Shown here: piece after piece, positions 35,306-45,570 of the stretch
Layout of the letters: each line of letters starts with the position of its first letter
Numbering within the stretch: position 1 is the stretch's first letter
Assembly (NCBI RefSeq): GCF_001007935.1
Contig: NZ_CP011451.1
Span: 3,720,001 to 3,784,000, forward strand
Direction of reading: 5' to 3'
Length of the DNA: 64,000 bases
Origin: Nitrosomonas communis
GTDB taxonomy: Bacteria > Pseudomonadota > Gammaproteobacteria > Burkholderiales > Nitrosomonadaceae
The notes under the pieces: generated by a model
Seen by the model: the letters and a program-made list of their open reading frames with translations, nothing else
Told to the model about the DNA's origin: nothing
Databases searched by the model: none
Made by a program: the position numbers and the translations under genes

Positions 35306-38300
35306 ATGGAGACCAATAACCATCGTTTCTTCCGATATTTGCGCCGACTGAATACGAATTTGCACGGTGGTATCTCCCTAAAGAATGCCTTTAATGAGCT
35401 GCCGTTACGCTCGGAATTGCTTAGCGCAGATCAGATGGAACAGCGCGGCAAGCATCTCGCTGGCATGCACAAAGTGACGCAGAAACGCCCGCGAGATTAC
35501 CTGATAGCGCGGTTGGCAGCAAATGAAGCGGTCTTGATCGACGTTTGCAGACGACTCACAACGGCGGTAAGAGCCAACCAGCAGATCACGCCGGCTAGCG
35601 AATGGCTGCTCGATAACTTCTATTTAGTTGAAGAACAGATCCGTACTGCCAGGCGTCATATGCCTAAAGGGTATAGACGGGAATTACCTCGTTTATTGGA
35701 TGGTCCTTCGGCCGGGTTGCCGCGTGTATATGATATTGCGCTGGAGATCATTTCGCACGGAGATGGACGGGTGGACTCGGAAAATCTCAACCGTTTCGTC
35801 GCGGCTTATCAGACGGTTCACACGCTCAAATTAAGCGAGTTATGGGCCATCCCCATCATGTTGCGATTGGCATTAATTGAGAATCTGCGGCGTGTTGCTA
35901 TTCGCATCGTCGCCGATAGAATCGAGCGCGACCTTGCTAGTACCTGGGCAGAGCAAATGACGGCAGCCGCAGAGACGGATCCGAAGAGTCTGGTGCTGGT
36001 AATCGCGGACATGGCACGCTCGCAGCCGCCGATGTCAACTTCATTTATATCGGAGTTTACGCGTCGGCTGCAAGGACACAGCACCGCCCTGTCATTGCCG
36101 CTGACCTGGATCGAGCAAGTGCTGGCCGAATCCGGACTGAACATTGAACAATTGATCCAATCAGGACACCAGCATCAAGCTGCTGACCAGGTTTCTATTA
36201 GCAACAGCATCGGCAGCTTGCGTTTTTTAAGTGGAATGGATTGGCGTGAGTTCGTCGAAAGCATGAGTATCGTCGAGCAAACGTTACGCAAAGATCCGAG
36301 CGGCACTTATGGCAAGATGGATTTTGCTACCCGCGACCATTATCGTCATGCGGTCGAAAAGATTGCAAAGCGGAGTTCCCTCACTGAAACCGAGATAGCA
36401 CAAAGTGCAGTCCAACTCGCGCATGAGGCTCAGGCAGCGCATTCAGATAACGAAGATGATGACAAACGCGCAGCACATGTCGGCTTCTACCTGATTGACC
36501 GAGGCTTACCCAAACTTGAGACAAAGGCACAAGCGCGTTTCTCTGTGACTGATAGCCTCGCGAAAATAGGATCACAGCACGCACTGATGGTGTATCTCGG
36601 TCTAATCACGCTGCTAACGCTGCTGTTCAGCGCTAGCCTGATGTCCATTGTTCATACTCAAAACGTATCGAATGAATTCTCGCTGCTGATCGGTATCCTC
36701 GCACTGCTGTCCACCAGCCAGCTGGCACTCACTCTGGTGAATTGGCTGGCAACCTTGTTCGTACGCCCGCATCACCTGCCACGTATGGATTTCTCCGGCG
36801 GCATCCCCGCACAATCGCGGACCCTGGTCATCGTGCCGACGATGCTCACTAGCCTGCAAGGTGTCGACGATCTGGTCGAGGCACTGGAAGTGCGCTTTCT
36901 GGCGAATCAGGACGACAATCTGTATTTCGGCTTATTGACCGATTTTCGCGATGCACACGAAGAAACCCTCGCCGAAGACGAACCGCTGCTGCAGCTGGCC
37001 CAGACACGAATCGAGGCACTGAATGCAAAATATAGCGCTGTAGAAAAAAGCATCTTCTTTCTTTTTCATCGCCCGCGCCGTTGGAATCCGCAGGAGCGCA
37101 TCTGGATGGGCTATGAACGTAAGCGTGGTAAGCTTGCGGACCTGAATGCATTGCTGTGTGATATCATGCTTAGCCATGCTGGCAACTGTTTCTCACGCAT
37201 TGTCGGTGACACAACTTGCCTCACGAACATTAAGTACGTCATCACTTTGGATACAGATACGCAGCTACCGCATGATGTCGCACGGCAGCTTGTGGCCGCA
37301 ATGTCTCATCCGCTGAACCGCCCACGCTATGATGAACAGCGGCAGCGCGTGCAAGAGGGCTACGGTATTCTCCAGCCGCGCGTCAGCGTAAGCGTGGAAG
37401 GAGCTAATCGCTCACGTTATGCGCAATTGCATAGTAGTGAAGCCGGCATCGACCCTTATACCCGTGCCATCTCCGATGTCTACCAGGACGTATTTGGCGA
37501 AGGCTCGTTTATCGGTAAGGGCATCTATGATGTGGATATGTTCGAGCGGGCATTAAATGGACGCTTTCCCGAAAACAAGATTCTCAGCCACGATTTGCTG
37601 GAGGGATGTTATGCGCGCGCCGGCTTATTGAGCGATGTACATGTGTATGAGGAATATCCTGCGCACTACAGCGTGGATGTGAGCCGACGTCATCGCTGGA
37701 TACGTGGCGATTGGCAATTGCTGGGCTGGTTGTTGCCACGCGTTCCTGGCCCCGATAAACATCGACTGAAGAACCCGCTCTCGTGCCTGTCGCGATGGAA
37801 ACTATTCGATAACCTGCGGCGCAGTCTGGTGCCGACAGCGTTGACGCTGTTGCTGTTGCTAGGCTGGGTGGTGCTTGCCTCACCCTTGCTCTGGACCTTG
37901 GCAGTAATCGGTATACTTCTCCTTCCACCTTTGGTCACATCGGTGGTGGATCTCTTTCACAAGCCGAGTGATGTGCCATTACGGCAACATCTTACCGCTG
38001 CACTCGACACAGCAAGTCAACGCCTGGCGCAAGCGGCCTTTACCCTGGCATGCCTTCCGTATGAAGCCTGGTTCAGCTTGGGTGCAATCATACGTACAGC
38101 GGGGCGTATGCTGTTTACCCACAGACGGCTGCTCGAATGGAATCCGTCGGGTGAAGCGGCACGTACTAGCCGCACGGATTTAGCCGCCGCTTTGCGCATG
38201 ATGTGGATCGCCCCACTGATTACTATGGCTGTGATACTTTATCTGCTGTTATTCAAGCCTGCTGCACTCATGGTAGCAGGGCCCATCCTGCTACTATGGC

Positions 38301-41300
38301 TAGGTTCACCCGTGATTGTCTGGTGGACCGGCCAACCTCTCGCACGCCGCGAGGCACGGCTATCGGCTGCACAGACAGCCTTCTTGCGTAAGATTTCGCG
38401 CAAAACCTGGGCGTTTTTCGAGACTTTTGTTGGCCCGGGAGATCATTGGCTGCCGCCGGATAACTATCAAGAATACCGCGGTGCCTCCGTTGCACATCGC
38501 ACTTCTCCGACCAATATGGGGATGGCGCTACTCGCGAATTTATCCGCATATGACTTCGGCTACATCCCGGCTGGGCAACTCATCGAGCGCACGGCACATA
38601 CCCTCGACACGATGCAAACGCTGGAGCGTCATCGTGGCCACTTTTACAACTGGTACGATACACAGTCATTGAAACCGCTGCATCCAGCTTACGTTTCGAC
38701 GGTAGATAGCGGAAACCTGGCAGGCCATCTGCTGACCTTACAGTCGGGTCTGCTTACGCTTGCTGATGACAAAATCTTCAGCACGCGTTGGTTCCAGGGA
38801 TTGCACGACACGCTCGGAATCCTGGTCGATGCGGCAGGCAACATCCGGTCAGAGCTACTCGCTGAACTGCAGGCAGATATCGAGTCTGCCTATAGCTCCC
38901 CCCCCACTACACTCGCATTGGCATGGCAGCGCCTCGGACAACTGGCGAAACGCGCGGAGGAGTTTGCCGACAGCATGGAAGCTGTCTCTCCGAAGCTGCC
39001 TCAAACAGGTAGCGCGCTGGTAGCCACCCAAAAAAAACGGGATGCAGCAACTGGAGGATACTTGGAGACAGATGAAGATTCCACACACCATCCGACCTTG
39101 GATCACGCCAGCGCTGTCATCTCTGAGACAACTTCTGAGAATCATGTGTTCTGGTGGGCGCATGCGCTGGTACGGCAATGCCGCGCGGCTCTCGACGAGT
39201 TGGCCTTTCTCGCCCCCTGGCTAGCGCTGCCAGCTGCACCGCGCGGGCTTGGCGACAACTTCGACCTTGCCACAATCCCAACGCTGCAGGAATTGGCTAA
39301 TATCGAACATGAATTATTGACGGCAATTGAACAGCAGCTCGACGCGCCCCTTGCGGATGATGCTGCCACATCCGCGAAATACGAGTGGCTACACGCATTT
39401 AAATGCTGCCTCACACAAGCCAGCCGCCGCGCCACTGAGCGAATCGCCACTATCGGACGGCTTGCCATGCAGTCAAGCGAGCTCGCATGCATGACATATG
39501 ACTTTCTGTATGACAAATCATCGCGTCTGCTAGCGATTGGGTACAACGTGGATGAACTGAGGCGGGATGCGAGTTACTATGATTTGCTGGCTTCGGAAGC
39601 GAGGTTGGTGAAATTCATTGCGATCGCGCAGGGACAGCTGCCGCAGGAAAGCTGGTTTGCCTTGGGACGTCTGCTCACGACTGCTGGCGGCGAACCCGTT
39701 CTTTTATCATGGAGCGGCTCCATGTTCGAGTATCTGATGCCGCTGCTGGTGATGCCCACCTTTGATAACACGCTGCTTGACCAAACCTATAAGGTAGCGG
39801 TGAGACGGCAGATCGAGTATGGACGTCAGCGTGGCATACCGTGGGGAATGTCGGAATCTGGCTATAATCTGGTCGACGTCCATCTCAACTATCAGTACCG
39901 GGCATTTGGCGTGCCTGGCCTTGGGCTAAAACGCGGACTTGCTGAGGACCTGGTCGTTGCCCCTTATGCCACGGTGCTGGCATTGATGGTGGCACCCGAA
40001 GCGGCGTGTCTGAATCTGCAACAACTCGCTGCGATAGGACTGGAAGGAAAGTTCGGCTTTTATGAGGCCATTGATTACACCCCCTCACGTCAACGACGTC
40101 GGCAATCGAGCACAGTAGTACGATCTTATATGGCGCATCACCAGGGAATGAGTCTGCTCTCCCTGACTTACCTTCTGCTGGACCGTCCGATGCAGAAGCG
40201 TTTCGAGGCGGTGCCGCTGTTCCAGGCGACCTTGCTGCTGCTTCAGGAGCGGATTCCCAGAGCCACGTCATTCTTTCCGAGCGTGGCCCAATTTTCTGAC
40301 ATTCGACTGCCTCTCCACGCCGAGGAAGCACCGATTCGCGTTTTCAACACGGCTAATACGTCAATGCCGGAAGTGCAATTGCTATCCAACGGCCGCTATC
40401 ATGTGATGGTCACCAATGCCGGCGGCGGTTATAGTCGCTGGAAAGAGCTTGCGGTCACACGCTGGCGCGAGGACACGACTTGCGACCACTGGGGGTCATT
40501 CTGCTATCTGCGCGACGAGCGCAGCGGAGAAATCTGGTCAACTGCCTATCAGCCGACATTGAAACAGCCGCAGCATTACGAAGTGATTTTCTCCGAGGGA
40601 CGCGCTGAATTTCGTCGGCGCGATGTTATAGGCGATGGCAGTTTCGAAACCTATACCGAGATAGCAGTATCGCCAGAAGATGATATTGAGCTGCGCCGCG
40701 TGCGCATCACCAACCGTACCGGTATCCGCCGCACCATCACCATGACCAGTTACGCAGAAGTAGTGCTTTCCGTACCTGCCGCAGATTTGCTGCATCCGGC
40801 TTTCAACAAGCTGTTCGTGCAGACTGAGATCGACGAGAAACGCCACGCGATCCTTTGCACGCGTCGTCCGCGCTCAGCTACCGAGCAAACATGCTGGCTG
40901 TTTCACATGATGACAGGGCACGGAGTAGATGTCGACGCCATCTCTTATGAGACGGATCGGATGCAATTCATTAGCCGCGGCCGCACCACTGCTGACCCGC
41001 AAGCACTGAGCGGTACATCATCAGAGGCGCTTTCCGGCAGTCAGGGCTCAGTGCTGGATCCGATTGTCGCCATCCGCCATGCCTTGACGCTCAATCCAGA
41101 ACAAACAATCACTATCGATATAGTGAGCGGCATAGGGGAGAGCCGTGATGCCGCATTAGGCCTGATCGAAAGATATCAGGATAGACGGCTTGCAGAGCGT
41201 GTCTTTGATGTCTCCTGGACACATGCCCAAGTGGTGTTACGCCAACTCAATGCGAGTGAGACCGATGCTCAACTCTATGGACGTCTGGCCAATTCTGTTA

Positions 41301-44254
41301 TTTATGCCCACGGCTTGCTTCGCGCTGAAGCCAGCATTCTGATGCAAAATCGTCGAGGGCAATCCAGTTTATGGGGCTATGCCATTTCTGGTGATTTTCC
41401 CATCGTTCTGCTGCAGATTGGTGACGCAGCCAATATCGAATTGGTACGTCAATTGGTACAGGCTCACGCCTACTGGCGTCTAAAAGGACTGGTAGTGGAT
41501 CTGGTGATCTGGAACGAGGACCGTGCCGGTTATCGACAATTGCTCCAGGATCAAATTATCGGTTTGATTGCGGCAGGCACTGAAGCGCATGCCATCGATC
41601 GACCAGGTGGCATTTTCGTGCGCCGCGCGGAACAGATATCGAACGAAGACCGTGTTCTGTTCCAATCGGTCGCGCGCGCGATCATAACAGATAGCCGAGG
41701 AACACTGGAGGAACAGGTCACCCGCCGTAGCCTGAGAGAGGTACAGATGCCGCGCTTCCGGCCGAGCCAAAGTTACCGCGCGGATTCTCCTGATGGCAGC
41801 ATGTTGCCGCAGCGCGATCTCATTCTGCACAATGGTTTGGGCGGGTTCACACCGGACGGACATGAGTATGTTATTACCACCACAGCCGCACAAGTAACGC
41901 CCGCCCCATGGGTAAATGTATTAGCGAATCAGCATTTTGGCACAATCATTTCCGAGAGCGGCCAGGCTTATACCTGGAGCGAAAACGCACATGAGTTCCG
42001 CCTCACCCCCTGGCACAACGACCCGGTATCCGATACGAGTGGAGAAGCTTTTTATCTGCGCGACGAGGAGAGCGGTCATTTTTGGTCACCTGCACCCCTG
42101 CCCTGCCGCGGCGCGAGTGCGTATGTCAGTCGGCACGGATTCGGCTATAGCGTGTTCGAACATACTGAAGGCGGCATCGTCTCAGAGTTATGGATATATG
42201 TGGCTGTGGATGCTGCAGTCAAATTTTCGGTATTAAAAATGCGTAACGCATCAGGGCGGTCACGGCGGCTCTCCGCGACCGGCTACGTGGAGTGGGTGCT
42301 GGGCGATTTGCGGCCGAAATCGAACATGCACGTAATCACCGAAGTAGATCCCGGCAGCGGTGCGCTGTTCGCTCAAAACCCTTACAATACGGAATTCGCA
42401 GGCAGGGTTGCTTTCTTCGATGTGGATGAAGTCGATCGTTCGATCAGTTGCGATCGCGCTGAGTTCATTGGGCGTAATGGCTCGCTCAAAAATCCGGCAG
42501 CAATGACGCGTACACGGCTTTCAGGCAAGGTAGGGGCAGCATTGGACCCTTGCGCTGCGATCCAGGTAGGCTTCGACCTGGCTGATGGTCAAGAACGCGA
42601 GATCATCTTCCGCCTGGGCCAGGCCGGCAGACGTGGGGCGGATGATGCGCGCAATCTGGCGCAGCGTTTTCGTGGATCGGCCGCTGCACATGCTGCGCTC
42701 GAAGCGGTGTGGCAATACTGGAACCATACCCTTGGCGCGGTTCAGGTGGAAACCCCGGAGCCGTCTCTCAACGTCCTGGCTAATGGTTGGCTTGTCTACC
42801 AAACGCTTGCCTGTCGTCTATGGGCACGCAGCGGCTATTATCAATCGGGCGGCGCCTTTGGTTTCCGCGATCAGTTGCAGGACGTGATGGCGCTGATCCA
42901 TGCCGAACCGCAACTCGTGCGTGAACATTTGCTGCTGTGCGCGGCGCATCAGTTTGTTGAAGGCGATGTACAGCACTGGTGGCATCCACCGTCGAGCCGT
43001 GGCGTACGCACCCATTGCTCCGACGATTACCTCTGGCTGCCACTGGCAGTGTGCCGTTATGTGCTGAGTACCGGTGATACCGGCGTATTGGATGAATCCG
43101 TTCCTTTCCTTGAAGGCCGCCCGGTCAGTCCTGAGGAAGACTCGTATTATGACCTGCCAGGTCACTCTACTGAGTCAGCCAGCCTGTACCAGCACTGTGT
43201 ACGCGCCATCCGGCACGGCCTGGCCTTTGGCGAGCATGGTCTGCCGCTGATGGGCTCCGGAGACTGGAACGATGGCATGAACCTGGTGGGCATACACGGC
43301 AAGGGTGAAAGTGTCTGGCTCGGCTTCTTCCTGTATAAAGTGCTGACACGCTTCGCAGTACTGGCGCAACAGCAAGGCGACATGCCATTTGCTGAGCAGT
43401 GCCGGCACGAAGCCGAACAATTGCGCCAGCATATCGAACAAAATGCCTGGGATGGCGTATGGTATCGCCGCGCCTACTTTGACGACGGTACCATGCTAGG
43501 GTCGGCAACCAACATCGAATGCCAGATCGATTCGATCTCACAAAGCTGGTCAGTGCTCTCCGGCGCGGGCGAGAGTGAACGTTCGCGCATGGGTATGGAC
43601 GCCGTATATACCCGACTGGTGCAGCACGATCACGCGTTGATCCAGCTCTTGGATCCGCCATTCGACAAATCAGATCTGGATCCGGGCTACATTAAAGGTT
43701 ATGTTCCTGGCGTGCGCGAAAATGGCGGGCAATACACCCATGCCGCTATCTGGACCGTAATGGCATTCGCAGCCTTGGGTGACAGCCAGCGCGCATGGGA
43801 ATTGCTGACCATGATCAACCCGGTGAATCATGGAAAATCGGCAGCAGATGTGGCGATCTACAAAGTTGAGCCCTATGTCGTCACCGCCGATGTTTATGCG
43901 GTCTCGCCGCACGCTGGTCGCGGGGGATGGAGCTGGTACACGGGTTCCGCCGGCTGGATGTACCGTCTCATTGTGGAATCTTTGCTCGGCCTGAGGCTAG
44001 ATGTGGACAAACTGCATTTTTCCCCCTGCCTGCCTGCGTCCTGGCAGGCGTTCAAACTGCATTACCGGTATCGAGAGACCGTCTACCATATCACCGTGTC
44101 GCAAGCGGAGGCCGACAATGCTACGCAGAGCAGTGTAATGCGCATCACGGTAGATGGTATCGAACGCCCCGATAAAGTCATTCCGCTGATCGACGATCGC
44201 AAGGATCATACGGTCGAAATAAACATCGTAACCCAGCCCCAGCCACATCAATGA
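35306..44254 (+). CDS. ndvB: Cyclic beta-1,2-glucan synthase (NdvB/Cgs type, GT84-GH94)
   Basis: 2982 aa, near the ~2830-2870 of Sinorhizobium NdvB and Brucella Cgs. The start has GGGAG 11 bases upstream. Order of parts: cytoplasmic N-terminal region; TM pair (about 430-490); glucosyltransferase family 84 domain with TLDTDTQLP (about 645) and the HRWIRGDWQL segment (about 795); further TM helices (about 835-1015); a glucoamylase-like domain (about 1030-1550); and a C-terminal GH94 phosphorylase-like domain with GSGDWNDGMN (about 2650), ENGGQYTHAAIW and GGWSWYTGSAGWMYR (about 2872). In known enzymes the protein primes on itself, elongates from UDP-glucose, trims chain length with the GH94 domain and closes the ring. 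galU follows directly. Cyclic glucans act in osmotic adaptation and host contact. Confidence 0.95.
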   Translation: METNNHRFFRYLRRLNTNLHGGISLKNAFNELPLRSELLSADQMEQRGKHLAGMHKVTQKRPRDYLIARLAANEAVLIDVCRRLTTAVRANQQITPASEWLLDNFYLVEEQIRTARRHMPKGYRRELPRLLDGPSAGLPRVYDIALEIISHGDGRVDSENLNRFVAAYQTVHTLKLSELWAIPIMLRLALIENLRRVAIRIVADRIERDLASTWAEQMTAAAETDPKSLVLVIADMARSQPPMSTSFISEFTRRLQGHSTALSLPLTWIEQVLAESGLNIEQLIQSGHQHQAADQVSISNSIGSLRFLSGMDWREFVESMSIVEQTLRKDPSGTYGKMDFATRDHYRHAVEKIAKRSSLTETEIAQSAVQLAHEAQAAHSDNEDDDKRAAHVGFYLIDRGLPKLETKAQARFSVTDSLAKIGSQHALMVYLGLITLLTLLFSASLMSIVHTQNVSNEFSLLIGILALLSTSQLALTLVNWLATLFVRPHHLPRMDFSGGIPAQSRTLVIVPTMLTSLQGVDDLVEALEVRFLANQDDNLYFGLLTDFRDAHEETLAEDEPLLQLAQTRIEALNAKYSAVEKSIFFLFHRPRRWNPQERIWMGYERKRGKLADLNALLCDIMLSHAGNCFSRIVGDTTCLTNIKYVITLDTDTQLPHDVARQLVAAMSHPLNRPRYDEQRQRVQEGYGILQPRVSVSVEGANRSRYAQLHSSEAGIDPYTRAISDVYQDVFGEGSFIGKGIYDVDMFERALNGRFPENKILSHDLLEGCYARAGLLSDVHVYEEYPAHYSVDVSRRHRWIRGDWQLLGWLLPRVPGPDKHRLKNPLSCLSRWKLFDNLRRSLVPTALTLLLLLGWVVLASPLLWTLAVIGILLLPPLVTSVVDLFHKPSDVPLRQHLTAALDTASQRLAQAAFTLACLPYEAWFSLGAIIRTAGRMLFTHRRLLEWNPSGEAARTSRTDLAAALRMMWIAPLITMAVILYLLLFKPAALMVAGPILLLWLGSPVIVWWTGQPLARREARLSAAQTAFLRKISRKTWAFFETFVGPGDHWLPPDNYQEYRGASVAHRTSPTNMGMALLANLSAYDFGYIPAGQLIERTAHTLDTMQTLERHRGHFYNWYDTQSLKPLHPAYVSTVDSGNLAGHLLTLQSGLLTLADDKIFSTRWFQGLHDTLGILVDAAGNIRSELLAELQADIESAYSSPPTTLALAWQRLGQLAKRAEEFADSMEAVSPKLPQTGSALVATQKKRDAATGGYLETDEDSTHHPTLDHASAVISETTSENHVFWWAHALVRQCRAALDELAFLAPWLALPAAPRGLGDNFDLATIPTLQELANIEHELLTAIEQQLDAPLADDAATSAKYEWLHAFKCCLTQASRRATERIATIGRLAMQSSELACMTYDFLYDKSSRLLAIGYNVDELRRDASYYDLLASEARLVKFIAIAQGQLPQESWFALGRLLTTAGGEPVLLSWSGSMFEYLMPLLVMPTFDNTLLDQTYKVAVRRQIEYGRQRGIPWGMSESGYNLVDVHLNYQYRAFGVPGLGLKRGLAEDLVVAPYATVLALMVAPEAACLNLQQLAAIGLEGKFGFYEAIDYTPSRQRRRQSSTVVRSYMAHHQGMSLLSLTYLLLDRPMQKRFEAVPLFQATLLLLQERIPRATSFFPSVAQFSDIRLPLHAEEAPIRVFNTANTSMPEVQLLSNGRYHVMVTNAGGGYSRWKELAVTRWREDTTCDHWGSFCYLRDERSGEIWSTAYQPTLKQPQHYEVIFSEGRAEFRRRDVIGDGSFETYTEIAVSPEDDIELRRVRITNRTGIRRTITMTSYAEVVLSVPAADLLHPAFNKLFVQTEIDEKRHAILCTRRPRSATEQTCWLFHMMTGHGVDVDAISYETDRMQFISRGRTTADPQALSGTSSEALSGSQGSVLDPIVAIRHALTLNPEQTITIDIVSGIGESRDAALGLIERYQDRRLAERVFDVSWTHAQVVLRQLNASETDAQLYGRLANSVIYAHGLLRAEASILMQNRRGQSSLWGYAISGDFPIVLLQIGDAANIELVRQLVQAHAYWRLKGLVVDLVIWNEDRAGYRQLLQDQIIGLIAAGTEAHAIDRPGGIFVRRAEQISNEDRVLFQSVARAIITDSRGTLEEQVTRRSLREVQMPRFRPSQSYRADSPDGSMLPQRDLILHNGLGGFTPDGHEYVITTTAAQVTPAPWVNVLANQHFGTIISESGQAYTWSENAHEFRLTPWHNDPVSDTSGEAFYLRDEESGHFWSPAPLPCRGASAYVSRHGFGYSVFEHTEGGIVSELWIYVAVDAAVKFSVLKMRNASGRSRRLSATGYVEWVLGDLRPKSNMHVITEVDPGSGALFAQNPYNTEFAGRVAFFDVDEVDRSISCDRAEFIGRNGSLKNPAAMTRTRLSGKVGAALDPCAAIQVGFDLADGQEREIIFRLGQAGRRGADDARNLAQRFRGSAAAHAALEAVWQYWNHTLGAVQVETPEPSLNVLANGWLVYQTLACRLWARSGYYQSGGAFGFRDQLQDVMALIHAEPQLVREHLLLCAAHQFVEGDVQHWWHPPSSRGVRTHCSDDYLWLPLAVCRYVLSTGDTGVLDESVPFLEGRPVSPEEDSYYDLPGHSTESASLYQHCVRAIRHGLAFGEHGLPLMGSGDWNDGMNLVGIHGKGESVWLGFFLYKVLTRFAVLAQQQGDMPFAEQCRHEAEQLRQHIEQNAWDGVWYRRAYFDDGTMLGSATNIECQIDSISQSWSVLSGAGESERSRMGMDAVYTRLVQHDHALIQLLDPPFDKSDLDPGYIKGYVPGVRENGGQYTHAAIWTVMAFAALGDSQRAWELLTMINPVNHGKSAADVAIYKVEPYVVTADVYAVSPHAGRGGWSWYTGSAGWMYRLIVESLLGLRLDVDKLHFSPCLPASWQAFKLHYRYRETVYHITVSQAEADNATQSSVMRITVDGIERPDKVIPLIDDRKDHTVEINIVTQPQPHQ

Positions 44255-44428
44255 TACAGCAGAACATGAGCATAGTTCTCACTCGAGATAATAAACCAAA
44301 AGTATTCATGCATTTTTCAGCATTCTGCTTTACTAGCGCAAGGAATTACGACGAACTACATTTTCTCTCTACCCGCTATGCAGGAGGGATGAGGCTAATA
44401 TCAAATAACATTTTCTGAGGTTTGCATT

Positions 44429-45316
44429 ATGAATAACTATCATCAGCAAGCTGTCACCAGGGCGATTTTCCCAGTCGCTGGTTTAGGAACACGTTTTTTA
44501 CCAGCCACCAAGGCCTCACCGAAAGAAATGCTGGTAGTCGTGGATAAACCGCTTATTCAATACGCAGTAGAAGAGGCCTATGCTGCCGGCATACGTGAAA
44601 TGATCTTTGTGACAGGCCGCCATAAACGCGCAATTGAAGATCATTTTGACACGGCTTATGAGCTGGAAGCTGAACTGGCTGCCCACGGCAAAGACGATTT
44701 ACTCGCGATCGTCAATGCCGTTAAGCCTGCTGACATGGAGTGTGTCTATATCCGTCAGCCCAGGGCGCTCGGTCTGGGTCATGCCGTGTTGTGCGCCGAA
44801 CACCTGGTGCAAGGCGCGGCCTTTGCGGTGTTATTAGCCGACGACCTGATGGTAGGCGATCCACCTATTATGCAGCAAATGACTAACCTTTTCAGTCAAC
44901 ACCAGTGCAGCATTCTAGCGGTGCAGGAAGTACCACAGAATCAGACCGACCGTTACGGTATCGTCCAAGGAGAGGCGCTGACGCGCGATCTTATCAAGAT
45001 CACCGGTTTGATTGAAAAACCTCACCCCAGTATTGCCCCCAGCAACCTCGCAATCGCTGGCCGCTACATCCTGACCTCATCAGTATTTGAGCACATTCGT
45101 GCACAACTTCGCGGCACTGGAGGTGAGATTCAACTCACTGATGGCATTGCAGCCCTGCTTGGTTCAGAGCAAGTACTAGCTTATCGCTACCACGGCAAAC
45201 GTTATGACTGTGGCAGCAGGCTGGGATTGCTCCAGGCCAGTGTCGATATGGCATCTGCTCATCCAGAGATGGGCAGAGAGTTCTCTGCCTGGCTGAAAGC
45301 CCGTTCAAGCGTTTAA
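44429..45316 (+). CDS. galU: UTP-glucose-1-phosphate uridylyltransferase (GalU)
   Basis: 295 aa, standard GalU length. The nucleotide-binding signature GLGTRFLPATKASPKEML is at about 18-35, followed by KPLIQYAVEEA, the ADDLM metal/nucleotide segment, GLIEKP and the sugar-binding RYDCGSRLGLLQA near the end. The enzyme makes UDP-glucose, the donor for the cyclic-glucan synthase encoded 175 bp upstream on the same strand, so the two form a substrate-product unit. A GAGG site lies eight bases before the ATG. Confidence 0.96.
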   Translation: MNNYHQQAVTRAIFPVAGLGTRFLPATKASPKEMLVVVDKPLIQYAVEEAYAAGIREMIFVTGRHKRAIEDHFDTAYELEAELAAHGKDDLLAIVNAVKPADMECVYIRQPRALGLGHAVLCAEHLVQGAAFAVLLADDLMVGDPPIMQQMTNLFSQHQCSILAVQEVPQNQTDRYGIVQGEALTRDLIKITGLIEKPHPSIAPSNLAIAGRYILTSSVFEHIRAQLRGTGGEIQLTDGIAALLGSEQVLAYRYHGKRYDCGSRLGLLQASVDMASAHPEMGREFSAWLKARSSV

Positions 45317-45430
45317 TCCGGATATTTCATCAGGCTGACCTGCAACATGAGTAAAAGCTAATGAACAAGCGCTTTCAAGCAGATTTACCCAGATCCAATT
45401 TGTATCGCCGATCTCTGTGGATAATTTATA
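45317..45430. other. Spacer between galU and repeat copy 10
   Basis: No gene or terminator seen; the repeat at 45431-45533 is the only structure between the convergent galU and aldehyde dehydrogenase genes. Confidence 0.4.
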
Positions 45431-45533
45431 ATTCCATTTCCAAATCAAACATGGCGCGAAGACCCATCGCAGACAATATCCATCATACGGCAAGATGAAG
45501 CCGACCCAGTCAGTTTGGATTTAGCAATGGTAT
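45431..45533 (+). repeat. ~103-bp palindrome-ended repeat (family A), copy 10, forward
   Basis: Left end intact (ATTCCATTTCCAAATCAAAC); core partly changed (GCGAAGACCCATCGCAGACA); right end GGATTTAGCAATGGTAT. It lies between convergent galU and the aldehyde dehydrogenase gene. Confidence 0.88.
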
Positions 45534-45570
45534 GACAGCAACCGAGATGGTACTTGTCTATTATGCACCG

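Noticed and set aside
36381-43661. Many antisense and off-frame open frames within the glucan synthase gene (e.g. 43167-43661, 39142-39546)
   Set aside because: They are shadows of a strongly supported 2982-codon gene, rich in Arg/Cys/Ser, with no ribosome sites or recognisable motifs.
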